The notes beneath the pieces were generated by a model. The model saw only the letters and a list, made by a program, of their open reading frames with translations, did no database searches and had not been told where the DNA came from. This document shows positions 34,832-42,842 of a DNA stretch of 64,000 nt, piece after piece. Positions within the stretch are counted from its first letter, which is position 1. Every line of letters starts with the position of its first letter. The DNA is from Limosilactobacillus reuteri subsp. reuteri. Lineage in GTDB: Bacteria > Bacillota > Bacilli > Lactobacillales > Lactobacillaceae. The stretch is from contig NC_009513.1 in NCBI RefSeq assembly GCF_000016825.1, positions 1,620,501 through 1,684,500 of the forward strand, in the 5' to 3' direction. Position numbers and translations under genes: made by a program.

Positions 34832-34999
34832 TATCTTTTCTCCTTAATCATCTCTCACTCCTAATAACAAAATTCTAATATATTAATGTATGGTCATTTT
34901 ATCACGATTAATTATTAAACTGATGGGGCTTTAGCTAAGTTTAAGTGTTTTGTCACAGCGTTTTCATTTTAAGGAGGGAATCTCATATTTATCCATAAT

Positions 35000-35034
35000 A
35001 AAAAGGCCTCCTTTAGAATTGGGAGACCCTTTTA
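35000..35034 (-). terminator. Terminator after the anchored protein gene
   Basis: AAAAGGCCTCC and GGGAGACCCTTTT form a stem with T tracts, just beyond the stop at 35047. Confidence 0.75.
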
Positions 35035-35046
35035 TTTAACTTTATA

Positions 35047-35511
35047 TCATCTAATTTGTTCAAACTTAGTCGCTTTATGATCAATTCCTTGACCGGCATT
35101 GGCAATCTGATAAGTAAAGTTACCAGACCGCATCTTTTTGCCTAATGCTAGCATATGATTATATTGCCACATTGAGACTTTCCCATCTTGCAGTTTTGAA
35201 AGTGTCAACCGATTTCCTTGCGCCTTATAATTCCACTTGCCATCTTCGGCGTTGTCTTGGTAGGCTTGTTGAAAATCGCTAGCACTATTACTTGCTTTGA
35301 TTGCCGTATCCTTGTCGGGAGTAACAACAACCTGATCCCCACTTGTGGCAAAGGTCATATAAGCATTCTGATTACCTGACACTGATGTATATTCATAAAC
35401 GTGACCAGGAAGGCGTTTAGCCACTGTCCGACTAGCATAGAGATAAAAGCCGCCAATAACAACCATTACTGCTACTAAAACAGAAATAATAACTTTTGTC
35501 TTTTTTTGCAT
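35047..35511 (-). CDS. Membrane-anchored extracellular protein
   Basis: A 154-residue protein with one N-terminal membrane segment (MQKKTKVIISVLVAVMVVIG, residues 5-25), then an extracellular domain of about 120 residues: GHVYEYTSVSGNQNAYMTFA, GKWNYKAQGNRLTLSKLQDG. The strand pattern is like small lipocalin-like or META-type surface domains, not assigned. It follows the LysM gene by 12 bases and probably shares its transcript, suggesting a joint surface role. Confidence 0.7.
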   Translation of the reverse strand: MQKKTKVIISVLVAVMVVIGGFYLYASRTVAKRLPGHVYEYTSVSGNQNAYMTFATSGDQVVVTPDKDTAIKASNSASDFQQAYQDNAEDGKWNYKAQGNRLTLSKLQDGKVSMWQYNHMLALGKKMRSGNFTYQIANAGQGIDHKATKFEQIR

Positions 35512-35523
35512 TTTTATCCCCTA

Positions 35524-36591
35524 TTACTCATCGTCAGAAGTGTCGGTGTCGTGGTCACTTGTAGTAGCTTGACTGTTGCTATCTTCATCATCACTGCTGC
35601 TTTGACTGCTGTCATCGCTGCTTTCACTTTCGCTACTACTGCTGCTATCGCTATCTTCATCATCCTTATTGCTGCTACTATTGCTGCTATCAGCGTCATC
35701 ATTAACACTAGCGTAGACATGGATCTCGTTGCCATCTTTTTCAATGTAAACTGTCGTATCCTTCTTGGCTTTTGAACCTAGGGCACTTTCGATTTCACTA
35801 AGGATCGCATCATAGTCATTCTTCTTAGCATCCTTTAAGATAGCTGCTGAATCAACATTAAGTTCATCAGCGTCACTACCCCCATCCCCTTCGTCAAAGG
35901 ACAGTTTGTCATTATTATTGGCATCATTCAAGCCGCTCACAATGTCAGAAGCACTGACTGATGAAGTATGCTTCTGATGCTTAGCAGACTTAGTTGAGCT
36001 GGATTGACTAGCACTTTGTTCATTATCATTGTCGTTGTTGTTAAATGAATTTACCGCGCCTGCCTTGTAAATTGTTGTCGAATGATCAGAATTGTCGGAA
36101 TTATCGTAATTCTTAACAACAGATTGTGGTTGAACGGCAATATTCACTGTTGTTGGGCCATTATTGATTGTAATCTTTGTCTGGGCAACAACATTCGGAT
36201 TTACGTTGGGATCATAACCAGCAGGAACGCTTCCTTCACGGTTTAAGATAAGAACATCCCCAGCAAAGATTAAATTAGCATTTTGAATGTTGTTATCGTA
36301 GCAAAGTTTAGCCACAGAAATTCCAGTTGCGGCTGAGATCCCCGATAAAGTGTCACCCCATTGAATAATGTAACGAGTGCCATTAAGGTTATTGGTATTA
36401 ATGTGTTGCATCGCCATATTATTAGAAATTTGTTCGGGGGTATTGGCAATCCAATTAGTAATATCCGCTTGCTCTTCTGGTGATCCACTGGCATTATCAG
36501 CCTCAGTAGTTACCACAGAGCCAATCATTACTGATCCCGCTAAAACAGCAGTCATAAAAGTAGCTGCTAGTTGCTTCTTACTTAACTTCAT
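35524..36591 (-). CDS. LysM-domain surface protein with acidic Ser/Asp tail
   Basis: A 355-residue secreted protein. The signal peptide is MKLSKKQLAATFMTAVLAGS through about residue 31. One LysM domain at about 73-117 (YIIQWGDTLSGISAATGISV, ending ANLIFAGDVLILN) binds peptidoglycan. A Thr/Asn-rich spacer follows. The last 70 residues are an acidic low-complexity run of Ser and Asp/Glu (for example SSSSSESESSDDSSQSSSDD), like the stalks of SD-repeat adhesins. It lacks a catalytic domain. The repetitive tail may vary in length between strains. AGGGAGG precedes the ATG. Confidence 0.87.
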   Translation of the reverse strand: MKLSKKQLAATFMTAVLAGSVMIGSVVTTEADNASGSPEEQADITNWIANTPEQISNNMAMQHINTNNLNGTRYIIQWGDTLSGISAATGISVAKLCYDNNIQNANLIFAGDVLILNREGSVPAGYDPNVNPNVVAQTKITINNGPTTVNIAVQPQSVVKNYDNSDNSDHSTTIYKAGAVNSFNNNDNDNEQSASQSSSTKSAKHQKHTSSVSASDIVSGLNDANNNDKLSFDEGDGGSDADELNVDSAAILKDAKKNDYDAILSEIESALGSKAKKDTTVYIEKDGNEIHVYASVNDDADSSNSSSNKDDEDSDSSSSSESESSDDSSQSSSDDEDSNSQATTSDHDTDTSDDE

Positions 36592-36683
36592 AGAATTATC
36601 CTCCCTAATAGTATCAAACCTATTAATACAGAAATAATTTTACTGCTATTAGAATAATTCTTCAAATGCAGGTATGACCCTTT

Positions 36684-37844
36684 CTATTTGGCGCTGGTTT
36701 TAATAAGATAGAACGAACCAAAAACGGCAACCAATGCATAGATTGCCCCAACATACCCAATCTGGTTAATTTGAACAAAATTGATACTGATCGATGCTGT
36801 CAAGGAACCAATCGATACTCCCACGTTAGTACAAATTGGGTTTAATGAAGAAGCCAGATTCATTGCTTCTGGATATTCCCGATCAGCAATGTTCAGAAAC
36901 ATTACTTGCAGAATTGAACCGGGCATTCCTAGAACAAAACAAATAACACACAATAACAGAATTCCTAACCATGCAACATGGAACATTGCATTCATCAACA
37001 ACAAACAAATAAGAACAGTACTACTAATAATTGTAAGTTTAGTGATCCCAAAACGATTTGCGATTACGCCGGCACATATATTACCAAGAATAAACGTAAT
37101 TCCAATAAGTCCTAATAGCCATGTTAAGTTAGTCGTACTAAACCCAAGAACATTGGTAATAATGGGGCGAACATAAGTATAGAAAGTATATTCAGCGGAC
37201 ATTAATGTTACCATTACGATAACCCCAAGAATTATTCGCCGATCCTTAAAAAGTTGAACTTGGTTACTTAACGAAGCATTTTCTTGACGACTGTCCCGTG
37301 GTGTCGGCCAATATAAAAAGCCACAAATAATTACTGTTAAAACCGAAATGAGGGCAAAACTATCCCGCCAAGAAAAAGCATTACTAATTGCCGTTCCAAC
37401 GGGGACCCCTACAATCGTAGCAATACTAAAACCAGTGAAAGTTGAAGCGACCAGCATTGCCCGTTTTTCAATGGGCGCAATCATACTTACAAATACAAGA
37501 ATCAATGAAATAATTGTCCCCGCGACCGCAGCTGTTACAATCCGCGAAACAAATAGCCAAAATAGGTTAGGCGCAACTGCGGTTAAAGTGTTACCGATTA
37601 AAAAGATTAGCATTAGCACCATCAAAACCTTAAAACGATCAAACTTACCTGTCAAAGTGGTAATTAAAGGCGTGCAGATAGCATAAATAATTGCAAAACT
37701 AGTAACTAAAAAGCCAACCGTTGATAATGAAGCATGGTAACTTTTGGCAATATCAGAAATAACCCCCACAATCATAAATTCATTACATCCTAATAAAAAT
37801 GCGGTTAAGACAAAAACAACGGACTGCAAGCGAAATTTAGACAT
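36684..37844 (-). CDS. MFS transporter, DHA1/AraJ-type
   Basis: A 386-residue permease with 12 membrane helices (LQSVVFVLTAFLLGCNEFMI, GKFDRFKVLMVLMLIFLIGN in the A motif region, LGMPGSILQVMFLNIADREY). The DHA1 group exports drugs or sugars; the substrate is unknown. The start MSKFRLQS follows AAAGGAG; a longer start at 37883 would cover the ribosome site. It diverges from the UPF0340 gene with almost no space between them, so promoters must overlap. Confidence 0.85.
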   Translation of the reverse strand: MSKFRLQSVVFVLTAFLLGCNEFMIVGVISDIAKSYHASLSTVGFLVTSFAIIYAICTPLITTLTGKFDRFKVLMVLMLIFLIGNTLTAVAPNLFWLFVSRIVTAAVAGTIISLILVFVSMIAPIEKRAMLVASTFTGFSIATIVGVPVGTAISNAFSWRDSFALISVLTVIICGFLYWPTPRDSRQENASLSNQVQLFKDRRIILGVIVMVTLMSAEYTFYTYVRPIITNVLGFSTTNLTWLLGLIGITFILGNICAGVIANRFGITKLTIISSTVLICLLLMNAMFHVAWLGILLLCVICFVLGMPGSILQVMFLNIADREYPEAMNLASSLNPICTNVGVSIGSLTASISINFVQINQIGYVGAIYALVAVFGSFYLIKTSAK

Positions 37845-37862
37845 ATCTTTAGCTCCTTTCGT

Positions 37863-38399
37863 ATAAATAAAATTAAAGAACAAACAGCAACAGGTTTAAC
37901 CGAATTATTGGATCAAGCTCAGTTAGAAAAAGATGACCTCGTAGTGTTAGGTCTTTCAACTAGTGAAGTCCATGGCGGAATAATCGGAAAGGACTCTAAC
38001 ATTGAGATTGCCTGGGCGATTGTTTCGACAGTTGTTAATATCTTACGAAAACACCAACTCCATTTAGCAGTCCAAGGTTGCGAGCACCTTAATCGGGCAC
38101 TTGTTGTCGAACGAAATGTAGCTAAGGAGCGCGGCTTTGAACAAGTTACTGTCTTCCCTTCGCTCCATGCAGGTGGTGCAGGACAAATTGCTGCTTTTGA
38201 AAACTTTAACGATTCGATTGAAGTTGAACACATTACTGCTGAAGCCGGCATGGACATCGGTGATACCTCGATTGGCATGCATGTTAAGTTTATCCAAGTT
38301 CCAGTTCGCACTTCGATAAAACAAATCGGACTGGCTCATACGACTTATCTCCGCAACCGACCAAAATTGATTGGTGGTGCGCGCGCAAAATACGAATAG
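37863..38399 (+). pseudogene. UPF0340 (YwlG/TIGR01440) protein with lost start codon
   Basis: From 37863 the frame reads INKIKEQTATGLTELLDQAQ, then VVLGLSTSEVHGGIIGKDSN, LAVQGCEHLNRALVVER and GMHVKFIQVPVRTSIKQIG, the UPF0340 family over nearly full length (about 178 residues). The first codon by alignment with the family is ATA, not ATG, and no ribosome site precedes it on this strand. The next usable start is TTG 37908, which would drop 15 residues. Either it is translated from that TTG or it is silenced. The function is unknown. The short gap to the divergent MFS gene suggests the native upstream region is missing. Confidence 0.75.
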
Positions 38400-38430
38400 G
38401 ATCCGTTTGACAATAAATAATTTTAATTAT

Positions 38431-38468
38431 GAGGCTGCGAGAAAACTTTTTCAACATCCTCTTTTTTT
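38431..38468 (+). terminator. GAGGCTG-type terminator
   Basis: GAGGCTGCGAGAAAA pairs loosely with TTTTTCAACATCCTC and is followed by seven T. Nothing else was seen in 38469-38590. Confidence 0.7.
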
Positions 38469-38590
38469 ATACGAATCTTGTTACGATATCGTGGAAATCC
38501 TTGTAGACTAGCTTTGCATTGTAGCCATCCTTGCGGGAGTGGGGCTAAAAACTCGCAAGCAAGTTTAATTCTATTCCCTTTTTCGTTCAA

Positions 38591-39463
38591 TTATTTAACT
38601 TTCCGATTACCCAATTCCCAAAAAGCGAGGGCCGAGGCAGCCGCCACATTTAAGGAATCAACGCCTGTAGCCATCGGGATCTTAATTGTAAAATCACTCT
38701 GCGTAATTGTATTTTCTCTTAATCCCGGCCCCTCTGAACCAAGGATAATGGCTAATCTATCCACCTCAGCTAACTGAGGATCATCAATATCAACCGTGTT
38801 ATGACGGAGCGCCATCGCGGCTGTTTTATAGCCAGCTCGATGAAGAAGATCAACTCCTTCTGACTGCCAAACTTTAGCATCAACATAGGTCCACGGTACT
38901 TGAAAAACCGTTCCCATAGCTACCCGTGAGGCCCGGCGATAAAGGGGATCAGCTGAGTCGCTCGTTACAATTACCCCATCAATTCCGAGAGCTGCGGCTG
39001 AGCGAAAAATCGCCCCAATGTTGGTGGGATTAACAACACTTTCCAGGATTGCGATACGCGGATGGTCACTGGGCATAGTAGCCAAAAAATTATTTAGACT
39101 TGGCCGTTTGACGCGGTGCATAGCTGCTAATGCTCCTCGTAAAAGATTATAACCACCACCAGCCAACTGCCGAAGTAATTTACTATTAACTACATAAATT
39201 GGCGTTTGTTCTAATCCCCTAGTTTGGTTAATTGCCATCTCATGATCCAAATCAGCCAAGTCGCGCTCTAGTTCCTTTTCTTCTATTAAAAGAGATGCTG
39301 GCCGATAACCTGCTCGTAAAGCTCGTTCAATCACTTTGGGACTTTCCGCAATAAATAAACCCGGATTAGGTTCAAGAGCATGAAAAAGTTGTGCTTCATT
39401 AAGTCGCATATAAGGATCTAAATCTGATCCTGTAAGATCTGTAAGAAAAATTAAATTATGCAT
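38591..39463 (-). CDS. TrmH/SpoU-family RNA methyltransferase
   Basis: A 290-residue 2'-O-methyltransferase of the SPOUT class. The N-terminal substrate-binding part (GLFIAESPKVIERALRAGYR, PIYVVNSKLLRQL) is followed by the trefoil-knot domain with three motifs: NPTNIGAIFRSAAALG, ILGSEGPGL and IPMATGVDSLNVAAASALAF. The family methylates ribose in rRNA or tRNA; the target base cannot be told. It starts at ATG 39463 and lies between the UPF0340 gene and the OFA transporter, with no operon partner. Confidence 0.92.
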   Translation of the reverse strand: MHNLIFLTDLTGSDLDPYMRLNEAQLFHALEPNPGLFIAESPKVIERALRAGYRPASLLIEEKELERDLADLDHEMAINQTRGLEQTPIYVVNSKLLRQLAGGGYNLLRGALAAMHRVKRPSLNNFLATMPSDHPRIAILESVVNPTNIGAIFRSAAALGIDGVIVTSDSADPLYRRASRVAMGTVFQVPWTYVDAKVWQSEGVDLLHRAGYKTAAMALRHNTVDIDDPQLAEVDRLAIILGSEGPGLRENTITQSDFTIKIPMATGVDSLNVAAASALAFWELGNRKVK

Positions 39464-39533
39464 ATTGAATTTACCTTATCTTAAAAACTGAATTAGTTTA
39501 GTATACTCTTATTTTCGATCTTTTTCATGACGG

Positions 39534-40772
39534 TTATTTTATAACGAGTTTCGTTTGCCGATTAGTAATAAAATCACGTTGAATCAAAAGAGAAACAATC
39601 ATTGCTAAAGCATCAATAATTATGAAAACAATTAAGGTGACATAGTAATTGTGGAGAACTTGGTGTGTGTAAGAAAGAAGAAGGGGTCCCACCATCCCAG
39701 CAATTGCCCAGGCAGTTAAGATATAGCCATGAATAGCTCCAAGTTCTTTTGTTCCAAAAACGTCACCGAGATATGCCGGAATCACAGAGAATCCCGCCCC
39801 ATAACAAGACATTAATAAGCACAACGCTAACGCAAAGATAAATGGCGCCTTAAATAAAAGAAGAACAAAGAGCATCACAATATCAAGAACAAAAATCAAA
39901 CTATAGGTAAGTGGCCGGCCAATAAAATCTGATAAAGTTGCCCAAGCTAGACGACCAAAACCATTAAATAGACCAATGATACCAACCATTACGGCAGCCG
40001 CACTCGCTGTCATTGTCGTCATGTCCTGGGCCATTGGTGAAGCAGCTGAAACTAGCCCAATTCCGGTAGTGATATTAATAAAAAACATAAACCATAGGAA
40101 AGCAAATGTCCGTGTCCGCAAAGCCTGATTAGCAGTTAATTCGCGACCAGTCAAACTTATCCGTTCAGCATTCTTAGCAATCGCTGGAGGGAGTTCATGT
40201 GATCGTGGCTTCTTGATAAATTGGGCAGCAACCAGCATTACAACAAAATAAAAGCCTCCGAGAATGTAGAAGGTATTTACAACGCCAACGTTCGCCATTA
40301 AACTTTGCGCAATCGGCCCCGTAAGCATCGCTGCAAAACCAAAGCCCATAATTGCTAAACCAGTAGCTAGTCCCCGCTTATCGGGAAACCAACGCACGAT
40401 AGTAGAAACCGGGGTTACATATCCTGACCCTAATCCTAAGCCACCTATTACTCCATATGCGACATATAATAACCATAATTGATGAGACTGAATCGCTAAT
40501 CCCGTTAAGGCAATCCCACTCCCATAGCAAATACTTGAAATAGTTCCAGTAACTGTTGGCCCAAATTTTTCTACTAAACGCCCCATAAAGGCAGCTGACA
40601 TCCCCAAGCAAAAGATAGCTAAGCTAAATGCAAACGATACTGAAGTTTCCTTCCAGCCTGTATATCCAGAGATTGGTTTGGTAAACACACTCCATGCATA
40701 GACACTACCAATCATCAAATGCAAAATTACTCCTGCAATAGCTACTCCATAACGATTTCTTGTTTTCGGCAT
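39534..40772 (-). CDS. OFA-family MFS transporter
   Basis: A 412-residue permease of the oxalate/formate antiporter group with 12 membrane helices: YGVAIAGVILHLMIGSVYAW, SVFTKPI and GMSAAFMGRLVEKFGPTV. The first motif GSVYAWSVF and the loop WFPDKRGLATGLAIMGFGF are diagnostic for OFA proteins, most of which exchange small carboxylates. The substrate is unknown. The start MPKTRN follows AAGGAG; a GTG two codons earlier is also possible. It is the last gene before the guaA island. Confidence 0.85.
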   Translation of the reverse strand: MPKTRNRYGVAIAGVILHLMIGSVYAWSVFTKPISGYTGWKETSVSFAFSLAIFCLGMSAAFMGRLVEKFGPTVTGTISSICYGSGIALTGLAIQSHQLWLLYVAYGVIGGLGLGSGYVTPVSTIVRWFPDKRGLATGLAIMGFGFAAMLTGPIAQSLMANVGVVNTFYILGGFYFVVMLVAAQFIKKPRSHELPPAIAKNAERISLTGRELTANQALRTRTFAFLWFMFFINITTGIGLVSAASPMAQDMTTMTASAAAVMVGIIGLFNGFGRLAWATLSDFIGRPLTYSLIFVLDIVMLFVLLLFKAPFIFALALCLLMSCYGAGFSVIPAYLGDVFGTKELGAIHGYILTAWAIAGMVGPLLLSYTHQVLHNYYVTLIVFIIIDALAMIVSLLIQRDFITNRQTKLVIK

Positions 40773-40938
40773 CTTCACTACTCCTTCTCTACATAATTTA
40801 CGAACTTTTTAATAAATTAAGCTCTATAAGTTCGTCTATTTAAAAATATCATAGAGCAACTAACTTATCAATAAGAAAAAAACGAACAATCTAATTTAGC
40901 GATAGCATTTATTACTGCTTGAAACTTACCTTTAATAG

Positions 40939-40971
40939 TAAAAAACACCCAGCTTTTACACTGGATGTTTC
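40939..40971 (-). terminator. Terminator beyond the displaced guaA tail
   Basis: On the minus strand AAACATCCAG and CTGGGTGTTT form a stem followed by a T run. It lies about 100 bases after the SIEYE-stop remnant, as expected for the original guaA terminator. Confidence 0.75.
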
Positions 40972-41071
40972 TCATTGGCAAATATGTTGTTTTTAATTGA
41001 GTTGACTTAGTTTTAAAACTACCAAAGTACCATCATATCGCAGTTCCAACTCTAAGTTACATTATATAATT

Positions 41072-41089
41072 CTATTCGTATTCAATTGA
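41072..41089 (-). other. Displaced 3' tail of guaA (putative att site)
   Basis: On the minus strand the bases encode S-I-E-Y-E-stop, the last residues of GuaA (which ends T-I-E-Y-E-stop at 52313). TATTCGTATTC (41073-41083) is repeated exactly at 52314-52324 in the same orientation. This is the expected att direct repeat of an element inserted at the guaA 3' end. Confidence 0.75.
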
Positions 41090-41141
41090 AGATGCCCCTT
41101 TATTATCCCTATAATATCGGCATTTCTAGAGTCATTTCCTA

Positions 41142-41163
41142 TTTTTGGTAGGGTTTTGGTAGG
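41142..41163. repeat. Putative integrase arm site, tandem TTTTGGTAG
   Basis: TTTTTGGTAGGG is followed directly by TTTTGGTAGGA. A very similar pair stands at 52202-52224, and a variant (TTTGGTGTAT repeated) at 51837-51858. These directly repeated motifs near att ends fit the arm-type sites of tyrosine integrases. Confidence 0.6.
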
Positions 41164-41164
41164 A

Positions 41165-42382
41165 TTATTTGGTTGAATGGAGATGCTGATTTCCATTAAA
41201 AGCCAACTTATTTTCTTTAGCATTTTTGAAAATAATATTACCTTCCATTTTATCAGCAATGCTTTCATCATTATGCGGCCATAAATGCGAATAGTACTTG
41301 AGTGTTATATCTGGACCTGAATGCCCAAGTCTTCTGGAAACTGTTAACACATCAGCATTAAACTCATTGATTAAATAACTAACATTACTATGTCTAAGTC
41401 CTTTAGCCTGAATAGGTTTCACACCAGCAATTTTTGCAAACCTCTTAATTATCAACGGAATTGTCGTTCGACTCATGGGGGTATCATCATAGGACATTAT
41501 AAAGTGATATACACCATGAGCTTGTTGATCTTTTTGCCAAGATTTTAATACTCGAATAGTGTCGTTGTCCAACGATATCGTCCTAATGCCATTTATAGTC
41601 TTGGTGTAGGGCTTTATTGTGTAATGTTCCTTATTAGTCATATCAAGCGTTTTATTGATTCTTAAACGATGCCGTTTATAATCGACGTCATCATATGTTA
41701 AAGCCAACCCTTCGCTCACACGCATCCCACATGTGAAATATAAGTATAAAATAGTAAAACACATGTGTTGATAATAATCTTTAGTATATATGACAGAAAG
41801 GACTTTCTCAAATTCTGATTTTGTCCAGAATTCAACATTAGATTTACCTTTATTAATAGCCTTGGTCTTACGAGAAGGATTTTTAGTAAGAAAATCCATT
41901 CTTACAGCATAATCTAACGTATTACGGAACAAACCATAAACCATGCTTGAAAAACCTTGAGAATAACCACTTTTATTGAGCAAATATACTCTAAATTTCT
42001 CACAGTCAATAGATCGGATACTTCGTAACTTATATTGCCCAAACCAATTTATTAAATGTTTAAAAATACTTTGACGACTCTTAAAAGTACTATGTTCAAC
42101 ATCAGATTTATAAGATGGAATATAGTAATTCTCCATAAAGTCACCGTACAAGAGTCCGTAATTTGCGTAACCATTCTGACTCTGGTACTCATTCTTTATC
42201 CTTAAGCACTCTTTATATGCATCATGTGCAGATCTAAACCTATTATTGTTGGCATCTCGTCGACTTTTCTTTTGAATTCTTTTTCCTGTCAATAAATCAT
42301 GGCCTAATTCAACTAAATAATAGTAATGACCCTTATTGTCTACATAAACATCTGGATATTTAGTCTTTGCCAATACTATCAT
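41165..42382 (-). CDS. int: Tyrosine site-specific integrase
   Basis: A 405-residue integrase. It has an arm-binding N-terminal segment (VYVDNKGHYYYLVELGHDLL), a SAM-like core-binding domain and a catalytic domain: GMRVSEGLALTYDDVDYKRH (Arg I), KGLRHSNVSYL (box II with Arg) and LGHSGPDITLKYYSHLWP (His and the Tyr nucleophile). The box II histidine position before GLRH reads Lys. It lies next to the att remnant and the arm-site pair, so it is the integrase of the guaA island. The ATG overlaps the DUF3173 gene by 23 bases. The arm-site repeat begins two bases after the stop. Confidence 0.93.
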   Translation of the reverse strand: MIVLAKTKYPDVYVDNKGHYYYLVELGHDLLTGKRIQKKSRRDANNNRFRSAHDAYKECLRIKNEYQSQNGYANYGLLYGDFMENYYIPSYKSDVEHSTFKSRQSIFKHLINWFGQYKLRSIRSIDCEKFRVYLLNKSGYSQGFSSMVYGLFRNTLDYAVRMDFLTKNPSRKTKAINKGKSNVEFWTKSEFEKVLSVIYTKDYYQHMCFTILYLYFTCGMRVSEGLALTYDDVDYKRHRLRINKTLDMTNKEHYTIKPYTKTINGIRTISLDNDTIRVLKSWQKDQQAHGVYHFIMSYDDTPMSRTTIPLIIKRFAKIAGVKPIQAKGLRHSNVSYLINEFNADVLTVSRRLGHSGPDITLKYYSHLWPHNDESIADKMEGNIIFKNAKENKLAFNGNQHLHSTK

Positions 42383-42575
42383 TCCCGTCTTTTAATAACG
42401 GAAACCCAACAATTTTTTCAACAGCACGAACTGGTACAACACCAATCCTTTTCCCATTGTATAAAGGCAAACCTTGTTCCACAAGATTAATTTTAGCTTG
42501 GTGAATGATATCGCGTGCCTGATGTTCCTTGAATCCTAGTCGAATTAAGTCTTTATAATTAACCATTGGTTTCAT
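42360..42575 (-). CDS. DUF3173 excisionase-like protein
   Basis: A 71-residue protein: VNYKDLIRLGFKEHQARDII, HQAKINLVEQGLPLYNGKRI, GVVPVRAVEKIVGFPL. This is the DUF3173 pattern usually found directly upstream of tyrosine integrases in ICEs and phage-like islands; a directionality factor role is assumed. AAGGGG precedes the ATG by nine bases. Its end overlaps the integrase start. Confidence 0.85.
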   Translation of the reverse strand: MKPMVNYKDLIRLGFKEHQARDIIHQAKINLVEQGLPLYNGKRIGVVPVRAVEKIVGFPLLKDGNDSIGKD

Positions 42576-42576
42576 G

Positions 42577-42825
42577 CTAAATATCCCCTTTGTTCATGTC
42601 ATAACGATAGCTTTCCAGCTTTTTAATTTCTTTTTTTAACTCGTCAATTTTCTTATCCAATTTATCGTAAGCGTTAATTGGATAGTACATGCCAACAATA
42701 CAGTGATCACCATTAATCACATTAATTGGCAATTGTTTAGCATTTCCCATCGCATTTACTTTAGAAAAACACTTCAAGAACAACTCTTGTCTAACATTCA
42801 CTGCTTGTTTATTTTGATAGTCCAT
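42577..42825 (-). CDS. Small coiled-coil protein of the island
   Basis: 82 residues beginning MDYQNKQAVNVRQELFLKCF. The C-terminal third (DKLDKKIDELKKEIKKLESY) is a likely coiled coil. GGAGAAAGGG lies before this ATG; an earlier start at 42843 would put that site in the coding part. It is the third gene of the int-DUF3173 operon. It may be a DNA-binding accessory protein, but no family is recognised. Confidence 0.6.
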   Translation of the reverse strand: MDYQNKQAVNVRQELFLKCFSKVNAMGNAKQLPINVINGDHCIVGMYYPINAYDKLDKKIDELKKEIKKLESYRYDMNKGDI

Positions 42826-42842
42826 TACCCTTTCTCCTAACA

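Noticed and set aside
35514..35775. Frames of Ala/Ile/Thr repeats antisense or out of frame to the LysM tail
   Set aside because: Produced by the repetitive Ser/Asp codons read in other frames.
38469..38590. Possible small gene between the UPF0340 gene and the rRNA methylase
   Set aside because: No start with a ribosome site and no open frame of useful length on either strand.
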